A stretch of DNA of 6,682 nt from an uncultured Bacteroidota bacterium (GCA_903832165.1 CAILAQ010000161.1:1-6682), one strand, 5' to 3'. Positions 1 through 6,192 are shown, numbered from the stretch's first letter. A program made the numbers and translations. Notes: generated by a model from the sequence alone, not told the origin.

Positions 1-3
1 ATA

Positions 4-40
4 ATTGTGAATAGTTAGAATTGTCATTAGTGAATCGTGA
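4..40. repeat. degenerate 7-bp repeat, five units
   Basis: Five units fitting the loose pattern WTNGTNA are seen: attgtga (4-10), atagtta (11-17), attgtca (20-26), ttagtga (27-33) and atcgtga (34-40). Units 1-2 abut, units 3-5 abut, and 2 nt separate the two blocks. The array may begin before the window. It lies just upstream of the palindrome and promoter of the XRE gene. Whether it is a regulator-binding array or a drifting simple repeat cannot be told from one copy. Confidence 0.5.
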
Positions 41-59
41 TTGACAATTGTATTTAGTT

Positions 60-74
60 ACAATTGACAATTGT
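60..74. promoter_or_regulatory. 15-bp perfect palindrome, candidate operator
   Basis: The sequence acaattg-a-caattgt is a perfect inverted repeat with 7-bp arms and a one-base centre. It ends 3 bp before the -33 element of the promoter that follows. The 12-mer attgacaattgt inside it (63-74) also occurs at 40-51, giving a direct repeat with 23-bp spacing. A dyad at this place, directly before a gene for a small helix-turn-helix protein, suggests an autoregulatory operator. Binding by that protein is an inference; the AT-rich context makes some chance symmetry possible. Confidence 0.5.
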
Positions 75-77
75 TAT

Positions 78-108
78 TTTGTAAATTGGATACTGTTATT
101 TACATTTG
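78..108 (+). promoter_or_regulatory. Bacteroidota-type promoter for the XRE gene
   Basis: TTTG at 78-81, a 19-bp spacer, then TACATTTG at 101-108 match the sigma-ABfr promoter pattern of Bacteroidota (TTTG, 19-21 bp, TAnnTTTG) at every defined base. The -7 box ends only 4 bp before the ATG at 113. Transcription starting a few bases after the box would begin at or very near the start codon, so the message may be leaderless. Confidence 0.65.
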
Positions 109-112
109 TGAT

Positions 113-550
113 ATGGTAGATCGCATTAAAGAAATCATTTTACAGGAAGGATTAACCTCCGGATCGTTTGCTGACATGATCGGCGTACAGAGGAGCAGCA
201 TGTCTCATATCATCAACGGACGTAACAACCCTAGTCTGGATTTCATTGTAAAGACCATCGAACACTTCCCTAAGATCAATCCGGAGTGGTTGCTTAACGG
301 AACAGGGCCAATGTATAGGTCAGAGGGGCCAGAAACTGTTGAAAAGCCCCTTACACCGGTTAAAGAGCTCTCAATATTCGATTCCGCTCCACAACCATTC
401 ATGAAGCCACCACAGGTTCCAGAACCTAAACTCATTGAAAAACAAGTAGATGCGTTAATAATTAAGGAAAAATACGTCGATAAGGTTTTAATATTTTATT
501 CCGACCGTACCTATGATGAGTTTTTAAAGACTCATAAACCCGAATCCTGA
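113..550 (+). CDS. XRE-family helix-turn-helix transcriptional regulator
   Basis: This 145-residue protein is a predicted DNA-binding regulator. Residues 3-62 form a Cro/C1-type helix-turn-helix: a helix with the FADMIGV segment (19-25), the recognition helix around RSSMSHIINGRNNPS (27-41), and the INPEWLLNGTG ending (55-65) typical of Bacteroidota XRE proteins. A proline-rich linker follows (about 79-105). The tail has a short hydrophobic/acidic motif, VDKVLIFYSDRTYDEF (122-137), which resembles a tail I recall from other Bacteroidota regulators of this type; its function is unknown to me. The ATG at 113 is preferred over an in-frame TTG at 71, because the fold starts immediately after it and the TTG lies inside the palindrome, before the promoter. 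No ribosome binding site is visible. It is probably a repressor of its own promoter; other targets cannot be named. Phage or toxin-antitoxin origin is possible but no partner gene is seen. Confidence 0.85.
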   Translation: MVDRIKEIILQEGLTSGSFADMIGVQRSSMSHIINGRNNPSLDFIVKTIEHFPKINPEWLLNGTGPMYRSEGPETVEKPLTPVKELSIFDSAPQPFMKPPQVPEPKLIEKQVDALIIKEKYVDKVLIFYSDRTYDEFLKTHKPES

Positions 551-568
551 GAATTTGCCTGATTTGAG

Positions 569-576
569 TAAATTTG
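569..576 (+). promoter_or_regulatory. candidate -7 promoter element before pyrD
   Basis: TAAATTTG matches the Bacteroidota -7 consensus TAnnTTTG and lies 21 bp before the pyrD ATG, which would leave a leader of roughly 15 nt. No TTTG is found 19-21 bp upstream; the nearest (554-557) is too close. It may be a weak promoter, or pyrD may be read through from the XRE gene. Confidence 0.35.
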
Positions 577-597
577 CAAGCGATAAATCTCGCATGC

Positions 598-1641
598 ATG
601 TTTTATAGAAAAATCCTCCGACCAATTCTCTTCCTTTTCGATGCAGAATTCATCCATAGTTTTACTTTTTTATTTTTTAGATTATTTCCGGTGTTAGGTT
701 TAATTCTAAGAAGCCGAATTTCCAGAGATCAGTCAGGTGATTTTGGGGAACGCTTTTTTCTTGGATTAAAGTTTCGTCATTCGGTGGGTATTGCCGGAGG
801 GTTGGATAAAAATGCTGTTGCCCTTCGTTTCTTTAAAAATATTGGATTCTCGTTTATGGAGATCGGAACTGTAACTCCACTTCCTCAAAGCGGCAATCCA
901 AAACCAAGATTGTTCAGACTGAAGAAGGACCAGGCCTTGATTAACCGCATGGGGTTTAATAATGCAGGACTTGAGAAAATTAAACTTCGTCTGCGAAATC
1001 GTCCAAAGGATTTCATCATTGGCGGCAATATCGGTAAGAACACCCAAACATCCAATGACGATGCCTGGAAGGATTATCTCACCTGTTTTGAAGGCTTGTA
1101 TGATTATGTGGATTTCTTTATCGTAAATGTCAGTTGTCCCAATATAAAGGATTTAAGCAAGCTGCAGAACCGTGAGGAATTGAAACGGATTCTTCTCAAT
1201 CTGATAGATTACAGAGCTGGAATGCATGAGAAACGTCCGATTCTGCTAAAAATATCACCTGATCTATCTTTAATCCAGCTTGATGAAGTTATCGAAGTTG
1301 TTACCGAAACAGGAATTGATGGATTAGTGGCAACAAATACCAGCATTAAGAGAACCGGATTGGATTGTGCTGAGGAAGAAATTCAGAGAATTGGGAATGG
1401 AGGATTAAGCGGAAAGCCTCTTTCGGTAACATCCACTGCTGTAATTGAATATCTGACAGCAAAGCTTGGCAAGGATTATCCGATAATCGGATCAGGCGGA
1501 ATAATGTCCCCAGATGATGCTGTTGAAAAAATCAAAGTTGGTGCAAAACTAGTCCAATTGTATACAGGATTTATTTACGAAGGTCCCGGATTATTGTCTA
1601 ATATACTGAAAGCTATTCGATTACACCAAAAGGTTGTTTAA
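598..1641 (+). CDS. pyrD: dihydroorotate dehydrogenase, class 2 (quinone-dependent)
   Basis: The enzyme oxidises dihydroorotate to orotate, the fourth step of pyrimidine synthesis, passing electrons through FMN to membrane quinone. The 347-residue length and the hydrophobic N-terminal extension (MFYRKILRPILFLFDAE, then an aromatic-rich helix to about 38) mark the membrane-associated class 2 form. FMN and substrate motifs appear in order: AGGLDK (66-71), EIGTVTP (88-94), NRMGFNN (116-122), GNIGKN (143-148), KISPDL (218-223), ATNTS (245-249), GGLSGKP (268-274), GSGG (298-301) and YTGF (322-325). The catalytic-base segment reads NVSCPN (177-182): cysteine 180 stands where class 2 enzymes normally have serine (Ser175 in E. 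coli) and where class 1 enzymes have cysteine. ATG 598 is chosen over an in-frame TTG at 574, since it matches the start of E. coli PyrD (MYYPFVRKALFQLD). It lies 47 bp after the XRE gene. No other pyr gene is nearby. Confidence 0.95.
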   Translation: MFYRKILRPILFLFDAEFIHSFTFLFFRLFPVLGLILRSRISRDQSGDFGERFFLGLKFRHSVGIAGGLDKNAVALRFFKNIGFSFMEIGTVTPLPQSGNPKPRLFRLKKDQALINRMGFNNAGLEKIKLRLRNRPKDFIIGGNIGKNTQTSNDDAWKDYLTCFEGLYDYVDFFIVNVSCPNIKDLSKLQNREELKRILLNLIDYRAGMHEKRPILLKISPDLSLIQLDEVIEVVTETGIDGLVATNTSIKRTGLDCAEEEIQRIGNGGLSGKPLSVTSTAVIEYLTAKLGKDYPIIGSGGIMSPDDAVEKIKVGAKLVQLYTGFIYEGPGLLSNILKAIRLHQKVV

Positions 1642-1707
1642 CATCTTTTAAGCTTTTCGATCAACTTTCATGCCCTTCATTAACTTCCATCCAACTATTT
1701 TTACTGA

Positions 1708-3195
1708 GTGAAACTTAGATGGATGTCCATATTTGCAGTAGTGCCTTTATTTGTGGTTTGTTTGTATTCAAACTGCACAAGGGCTCATAAAACGTTGAAG
1801 ACTGAACAAGATTCAGTTCTGCAATTAATAACCCGTTATCTGGACAGAGAAAGCGAAAACGGTTTCGATGGTGTTGTGCTGGTAAAAACCCCAGGTAACG
1901 CCCCGATGATAAAGTCATTTGGCTATTCAAATCAGGAGCAGCTTTTACCGAATACCTCCGAAACTGTTTTTGATATTGGTTCAATAACCAAGCAATTTAC
2001 CGGTGCAGCCATCCTGAAACTGGAGATGCAGGGAAAGTTTTCAGTCAACGATAGTATCGGCAAATATTTGCCATTATTGGCTCCAGATAAGAAGATGATC
2101 ACATTTCATCAACTTCTTACGCACACCTCCGGACTACCAACCGATATAGGATCAGATACTGAAGTGATTACAAGAGATGTTCTAACTACCAGGATAAATG
2201 AGACACCCCTTTTGACTCCTCCCGGGTCCGTTTACCATTATTCACATGCCGGTTATAATTTGCTTGGAATTCTTATCGAAGAGATATCAGGTACTGATTA
2301 TGAAAATTTCCTGAAGGAGAATCTGTTTAAACCGGCAAAAATGAAATACACCGGCTATCGCTCGCCGGATTGGAATGCCGTGAGTATTGCACATGGCTAC
2401 AGGTTCTGTAATGACTGGGGCAGCCCGATGGATGCCGGCTGGCTTGAAGATGGTCCATCCTGGAACCGGCGTGCGAGTGGTGGCATGCTAAGTACCGTCA
2501 ACGATTTATATGCATGGCATGAAGCGTTGCTTGGAGATGAAATCCTGGATCAGAAAGCGAAATCCAAATACTATTTTCCTCAGAATCCTGTCAGGATCGA
2601 TGATGTTCAATCTTCAGGTTACGGATGGAGAATTATTAAGACTACCCGACAAACCACCGTAATTGCGCATAATGGCTGGAACGGGCGGTTTTACTCTGAT
2701 TTCCTGAGGTATCTGGATGAAAAGGTTACTATAATAATGCTTTCGAACAAATATCGCAAAGGTAACCAGAGCATACCCTATGAAATAGCGAAATGTATCT
2801 TCTGGAAGGACTATCAACCCAAATTGGCAGGAAGTCTGACTCAGTGTCTGGATTCATTGCCTGACAACAGGCTAGGAAAACTGAGTGGTAAATTCCTTAC
2901 ACTTCTTGCAAATGGAGCCGAAAAAGACTTTAAGGATTTTATCGCCAAATGCATCTCCAGCCGCATGATATCTAAATTTGGGAATGACACCCTGGTGAAT
3001 AACCTCAAAGACCTTCAAAAACGTACCGGACCATTAAAAATCAGGCAGATAATGGTTACTGATAATCAACAGATAAATATCGAAGTGTTCCAGTTAAACA
3101 ACAATAAAGAGGCGTTTATCCAGATCTTCTTCGATAAAAATGAGGATTATAAGATCAGGGGATTCAGGTTTGATTCAGCCGACGAAAAGAATTAA
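1708..3195 (+). CDS. exported serine hydrolase, beta-lactamase (class C-like) family
   Basis: This 495-residue protein belongs to the serine beta-lactamase/DD-peptidase-like group, which includes esterases and peptidases. The nucleophile motif is SITK (Ser92, Lys95). HTSGLP (139-144) is a family hallmark. The second active-site motif reads Y178-S-H180, where YSN or YAN is usual. The third motif is probably H321-N-G323. After the catalytic domain (about 35-370), residues 390-490 form a separate alpha/beta domain resembling tails on other Bacteroidota hydrolases. An N-terminal hydrophobic stretch (about 7-20) with Lys and Arg before it is a signal peptide, probably cut after TRA (24-26); Cys23 lacks a good lipobox. 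The GTG at 1708 is the first possible codon after a stop and supplies the positive charges; ATG at 1723 is the alternative. Substrate is unknown, and antibiotic resistance should not be assumed. It lies 66 bp after pyrD with no clear promoter. Confidence 0.88.
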   Translation: MKLRWMSIFAVVPLFVVCLYSNCTRAHKTLKTEQDSVLQLITRYLDRESENGFDGVVLVKTPGNAPMIKSFGYSNQEQLLPNTSETVFDIGSITKQFTGAAILKLEMQGKFSVNDSIGKYLPLLAPDKKMITFHQLLTHTSGLPTDIGSDTEVITRDVLTTRINETPLLTPPGSVYHYSHAGYNLLGILIEEISGTDYENFLKENLFKPAKMKYTGYRSPDWNAVSIAHGYRFCNDWGSPMDAGWLEDGPSWNRRASGGMLSTVNDLYAWHEALLGDEILDQKAKSKYYFPQNPVRIDDVQSSGYGWRIIKTTRQTTVIAHNGWNGRFYSDFLRYLDEKVTIIMLSNKYRKGNQSIPYEIAKCIFWKDYQPKLAGSLTQCLDSLPDNRLGKLSGKFLTLLANGAEKDFKDFIAKCISSRMISKFGNDTLVNNLKDLQKRTGPLKIRQIMVTDNQQINIEVFQLNNNKEAFIQIFFDKNEDYKIRGFRFDSADEKN

Positions 3196-3239
3196 ATATC
3201 TCTGCCCTTTTATATCGATTCCGGCTTTTCATGGCTGAA
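3174..3239. repeat. interrupted inverted repeat across two convergent gene ends
   Basis: The left arm (3174-3189) and right arm (3225-3239) pair in two blocks: ttcagcc with ggctgaa (7 bp) and gaaaag with cttttc (6 bp). Between the blocks is a 3-by-2 internal mismatch (gac against at), and 35 nt lie between the arms. The repeat covers the last codons of the hydrolase and of the Lrp gene, including both stop codons. It could slow transcription from either side, but the long loop and lack of a T-run after a tight hairpin make it a poor standard terminator. Confidence 0.4.
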
Positions 3240-3690
3240 CATCACGCATTATTCCATGCTCAAGGCTGATGAAAGTTTCAGTACTTGCCACCCCCGGAAT
3301 ACCTTGTATACGCCCATTTAAAATCTCCATCAGGTGCTGGTTGTTTCTGCAATAAACCTTGAGAAAAATAGCATAATTGCCTGTTGTATAATGACATTCT
3401 ACAATCTCGCTGATCTGTTCGAGATCTTTGACAACCGAGTGATACATGATAGCCTTTTCAAGAAATACACCAACATATGCGCAGGTGCTGAATCCGAGAT
3501 TTTCAGGTGACAGCCTGACACTGTATCCCGCAATTATTCCCTGCTGCTCCAGCTTGGCAACCCTCTGATGTATAGCTGCTCCCGACATCCCGCATTCACG
3601 GGCAACTTCAAGAAAGGAAATCCTGCCTTTCTCTGAAAGCAATTTCAATATCCGACGATCAATACTGTCAATTTTTATACTCTCTGGCAT
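3229..3690 (-). CDS. Lrp/AsnC-family transcriptional regulator
   Basis: This 153-residue protein has the full two-domain layout of the feast/famine regulators. The N-terminal winged helix-turn-helix (about 6-56) contains DSIDRRILKLLSEKGRIS, then FLEVARECGMSGAAIHQRVAKLE, the AsnC signature, ending GIIAGY (51-56). The C-terminal ligand-binding and oligomerisation (RAM) domain (about 68-145) includes ECHYTTGNYAIFLKVYC (98-114), the turn that often binds an amino acid, and IPGVASTETFISL (131-143). In E. coli Lrp this turn reads SGDFDYLL; here alanine stands where Lrp has Asp, so the effector may differ. Such proteins usually control amino acid metabolism and their own gene. The gene is transcribed away from 3771 and converges on the hydrolase gene, with 33 bp between stop codons. 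The ATG at 3690 directly precedes the expected N-terminus, so the start is secure. Confidence 0.93.
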   Translation of the reverse strand: MPESIKIDSIDRRILKLLSEKGRISFLEVARECGMSGAAIHQRVAKLEQQGIIAGYSVRLSPENLGFSTCAYVGVFLEKAIMYHSVVKDLEQISEIVECHYTTGNYAIFLKVYCRNNQHLMEILNGRIQGIPGVASTETFISLEHGIMRDVQP

Positions 3691-3715
3691 CTTCAGTCTG
3701 TTAATTCAGCAGGAC

Positions 3716-3744
3716 TAAAGATAAAACAACTTTTTGCATCTTTA
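3716..3744. promoter_or_regulatory. 7-bp inverted repeat in divergent intergenic region
   Basis: taaagat (3716-3722) and atcttta (3738-3744) form a perfect inverted repeat with a 15-bp spacer. The arm centres are 22 bp apart, about two helical turns, so a dimer could contact both on one face. It lies between an Lrp-type regulator gene and a divergent gene, the usual place for autoregulation. The left arm overlaps the candidate -7 box of the Lrp gene. Binding is inferred, not shown. Confidence 0.4.
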
Positions 3745-3747
3745 CAA
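3716..3747 (-). promoter_or_regulatory. candidate promoter for the Lrp-family gene
   Basis: Read on the minus strand, TTG (3747-3745), a 21-bp spacer, and TATCTTTA (3723-3716) resemble the Bacteroidota promoter, with A instead of G at the last -7 base. This would place the transcript start about 20 nt before the ATG at 3690. No comparably good promoter was found facing the gene at 3771. Confidence 0.38.
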
Positions 3748-3770
3748 CCCGCAATATCGGTGAATGCTCT

Positions 3771-4712
3771 ATGCCTGATGAAATAATATATAAAGAGGGA
3801 CAACGGTTTCAATTCCAAATTACCAATAAACTGGTATTGCCGGGAACTGATGAGGCAAACTTCATTCTACTTGGACCCGACAAGAAGAAATACCTGCTAC
3901 CTGAGCAATATTATGAGAATTACCACCTGTTAGTCGGACAAACCATTACTTGCACCATCGATAAAGTAAACTGCTCCGGAAAGATTTTTCTCGAGCCTGA
4001 TCATCCCTATTACAAGATCGGGGAGCGATATGATTTTCTGGTCCTCAGGCTGGCAGAACAGGAAAATTTTTTAGGCAGAACACAGTTAATCGCCTGGGTG
4101 CGTGATCTCCATGGACTGGAATGGTCATGCCCGATTGATAAATCAGAGGATATAGAACCCGGATACAGTTATCTTGCCTGTCGCGTTGAGAGAATAAAAA
4201 AGGGAGAGTTGATTTTATCATTACCAGCTATGACCAGCCGCTTCACCTCACTCAAAGCTGGCCTTATTTATTCATTCAAGCTTTTAGATATCAAGACTTT
4301 CGAGAATGAGGAGTTCTATGTTCTTAAAGATACCATAGGAAATTTCCACCGGCTTCCGTTAATGCATTATATCCAATATGGATTCAAACCCGGCCAGGCA
4401 CTAGAGGCTATGGTAGTTAAATACAAACCCAACGGAGAATGCCTGATTGAGCCTGTTCATCCATTTTATAAAATCGGGGAAAGCTACCAGTTTAAGTATT
4501 CCGGCTTGCAAAAGACAATTGATCTTTTTGGTCGTATTGAGGCTGTTATATCAGTTATTGACATGTTCAACCAGGAAATTAAAGTCAAACCTCAGACATG
4601 GCAAACCCAACTCGATTCTTATAATCCGGAGAGCATTACCTGCCTTGTTCAGAACTTCAGAAAAGGTCGTCCGGTTCTTATAAATATTGAAGAGAATAAG
4701 GTGTCGTCCTGA
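3771..4712 (+). CDS. uncharacterised protein of four tandem OB-like repeats
   Basis: I do not recognise this 313-residue protein as a named family. It has no signal peptide or membrane segment, so it is probably cytoplasmic. It is built from four units of 72-80 residues in an A-B-A'-B' order, starting near 10, 84, 164 and 236. Each begins with a G-x-x-Y/F-x-F strand (GQRFQF, GERYDF, GLIYSF, GESYQF), and most continue with a central D/G turn, a PG-x turn and a closing strand of the type V-x-x-x-K-x-G-x-x-x-L. This all-beta pattern suggests OB folds of the S1/cold-shock kind, hence possible nucleic acid or protein binding; that is inference. The linker EPDHPYYKIGERYDF (75-89) recurs as EPVHPFYKIGESYQF (227-241), 11 of 15 identical, showing an internal duplication of an A-B pair. 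It starts with ATG 80 bp from the divergent Lrp gene and is followed 17 bp later by the deacetylase-like gene. Confidence 0.75.
   Translation: MPDEIIYKEGQRFQFQITNKLVLPGTDEANFILLGPDKKKYLLPEQYYENYHLLVGQTITCTIDKVNCSGKIFLEPDHPYYKIGERYDFLVLRLAEQENFLGRTQLIAWVRDLHGLEWSCPIDKSEDIEPGYSYLACRVERIKKGELILSLPAMTSRFTSLKAGLIYSFKLLDIKTFENEEFYVLKDTIGNFHRLPLMHYIQYGFKPGQALEAMVVKYKPNGECLIEPVHPFYKIGESYQFKYSGLQKTIDLFGRIEAVISVIDMFNQEIKVKPQTWQTQLDSYNPESITCLVQNFRKGRPVLINIEENKVSS
3993..4037 (+). repeat. internal coding repeat, copy 1
   Basis: This 45-bp stretch encodes residues 75-89 of the tandem OB-like protein. It is 34/45 identical in DNA to copy 2 at 4449-4493, exactly 456 bp (152 codons) downstream. Most differences are at third positions, which points to an old in-frame duplication kept by selection on the protein. 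Confidence 0.7.
4449..4493 (+). repeat. internal coding repeat, copy 2
   Basis: This is the second copy of the HPxYKIGExYxF-coding segment, residues 227-241 of the tandem OB-like protein. It joins the third and fourth repeat units as copy 1 joins the first and second. Confidence 0.7.
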
Positions 4713-4729
4713 TCCAGTCAGTGATAATC

Positions 4730-6172
4730 ATGATGTTAAGAATTACCATAATCCTTGGGCTATTAGCTGCCTTTCCAAACTTAACAATCGGCCAATCAAG
4801 AGAATTGATAGTGAATATTCAGTTTGATGCCCAGCTTTCGTCGGATATTCAGGTTATGCCGGCAACCCTGAAGTATAACAAGGAATTTGCTTACAGCTTA
4901 ACTCTTGATGATACACGCATTGATGCCTTTAGCCTTGGTTTTAAACTTTTGAATGGTGGGCTGAGTACCGTTGACAATAATATCTATCCCGGATTATTCT
5001 ATACTGATGGTTGTGGTCACCAGGTGCATTTTTGCGCCGGAATATCATGGTATACAGCGAATGACGTTGTAGACTTGCACTTTGTTACTCCGGGATTTCT
5101 GACTTACGATAACGCAAGGGAAATGAATTCATCCGGCTGGGACTTTTTCAACCATGGTTACAGTCACTCGGCAAACAATGACTCTATACATTATCAATGG
5201 CAATTATCAGAAAATCAGAGGGTACTAAAGGCAAACACGGGTATCCGTTTTAATATTTGTGTTCCCCCTAACGGCGATGATGGTTATATTGGGCCTGCAT
5301 TCTCGCAGGGCATACTTGCTTGTATCTCCACAAACAGTGCCAAGATTGGAGTTGGTCAGGGAGCAGATGTTACCGTTCCGACACCCCCGGAGCCTGTATA
5401 TTGGCGGCGTTTTATAAACAGTGATCAGCACACGGCAGCCATCTTAAAATCCGAAATAGACCAGTGGGCTTTAACTACCGGCCGCGGCAGGGAGAAATGG
5501 TGGAATGAGTATACTCACCGTGTTCAATATGATCATTATTCCGGCAGTATGGAATTTCCGGTATTGCGGGAATACCTGGAGTATATGGAAGCAAAATACG
5601 GCCGATTCGGAAGAGATAACGGCTGGTTTACCGGATCCGGCGAGGTTTTGGATTATCTTCTTGTTCGGGATAAAGTGTCTGTTCATTTGGAGAAAATCGG
5701 ATCACTGCTGAAGGTTCACTTGGATTACTCTAATGTTCCACAGACCTTACGTCATTTTGATCTGAGCCTGGTTCTTAAAAATGCAGGAAACGTGCAGTCG
5801 ATTTCCTCAGCCAGTCCAATGACTTCCACCTATGGAAAAACAGCCGACGGCTTGCTGGTGAACATTCAACTGCCTGATTCCTTCTATTCGGGAATTGATG
5901 ATATTGCCAGTGAACCAGCTGCAATGATCAATGCTTTTCCCAATCCAACCAGTGGAAAACTCTTTTTAAGAGTGCCCATCGACCTGACAGATCCCAAAAT
6001 ATTTATTTCAGATATGCAGTCACGTTTAATGCCTGCACCTGCTTTTTCTGTAAACAACGGCCTCCTTTCCATGGACCTGAAAAAAAGCGGTTATCACCCG
6101 GGATTCTACTTTATCAAACTGTATTCAGGGAAAAGGTTCGTAGGAATTTCGAAGATCATTTACAATTTCTGA
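4730..6172 (+). CDS. T9SS-secreted polysaccharide deacetylase-like protein (CE4/NodB-like)
   Basis: This 480-residue exported protein has three parts. Residues 1 to about 21 are a Sec signal peptide (MMLRITIILGLLAAFPNLTIG, cut near G-Q). The central domain (about 45-310) carries the metal-site pattern of carbohydrate esterase family 4: TLDD (58-61), with D61 as the likely metal ligand, and H142-GYS-H146, spaced i and i+4 as in the HxxxH motif. It is followed by FNICVPPNGDDGY (174-186), which stands where the substrate-groove motif is expected. CE4 enzymes remove acetyl groups from amino sugars such as chitin-like or envelope polysaccharides; the substrate here is unknown. A beta-rich linker region (about 315-385) precedes a T9SS type A sorting domain (about 400-480), with FPNPTSGKL (403-411) and the GFYFIKL...GISKIIYNF end. 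The product is therefore expected to be exported and attached to the cell surface. The start could be GTG 4721, ATG 4730 or ATG 4733; all give the same signal peptide core. Confidence 0.85.
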   Translation: MMLRITIILGLLAAFPNLTIGQSRELIVNIQFDAQLSSDIQVMPATLKYNKEFAYSLTLDDTRIDAFSLGFKLLNGGLSTVDNNIYPGLFYTDGCGHQVHFCAGISWYTANDVVDLHFVTPGFLTYDNAREMNSSGWDFFNHGYSHSANNDSIHYQWQLSENQRVLKANTGIRFNICVPPNGDDGYIGPAFSQGILACISTNSAKIGVGQGADVTVPTPPEPVYWRRFINSDQHTAAILKSEIDQWALTTGRGREKWWNEYTHRVQYDHYSGSMEFPVLREYLEYMEAKYGRFGRDNGWFTGSGEVLDYLLVRDKVSVHLEKIGSLLKVHLDYSNVPQTLRHFDLSLVLKNAGNVQSISSASPMTSTYGKTADGLLVNIQLPDSFYSGIDDIASEPAAMINAFPNPTSGKLFLRVPIDLTDPKIFISDMQSRLMPAPAFSVNNGLLSMDLKKSGYHPGFYFIKLYSGKRFVGISKIIYNF

Positions 6173-6192
6173 TACGTTTATAATCGAATATT

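Noticed and set aside
574..597. TTG start giving 8 extra residues on PyrD
   Set aside because: It overlaps the candidate -7 box, and the ATG at 598 aligns with the known N-terminus of class 2 enzymes.
1629..1649. Possible hairpin at the end of pyrD (AAAGGTTGT / ACATCTTTT, 3-nt loop)
   Set aside because: The stem has only three G-C pairs, one G-T pair and a T-T mismatch, and no T-run follows the stem; too weak to call a terminator.
1663..1690. Near-repeat AACTTTCAT / AACTTCCAT, 19 bp apart, before the serine hydrolase gene
   Set aside because: Only a 9-mer with one mismatch in AT-rich DNA; no symmetry and no promoter fits with it.
1708..3195. True beta-lactamase resistance gene
   Set aside because: The serine hydrolase motifs fit a broad family; the length, changed YSN motif and extra C-terminal domain do not single out a beta-lactamase.
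3733..3762. Possible promoter facing the OB-repeat gene (TTTG 3733-3736, TATCGGTG 3755-3762)
   Set aside because: The spacer is 18 bp and the second box matches only TA and the final TG of TAnnTTTG.
4447..4683. Alternative forward reading frame of 78 codons inside the OB-repeat gene
   Set aside because: It overlaps the fully coherent repeat-coding frame, has no recognisable domain, and reads like an out-of-frame shadow.
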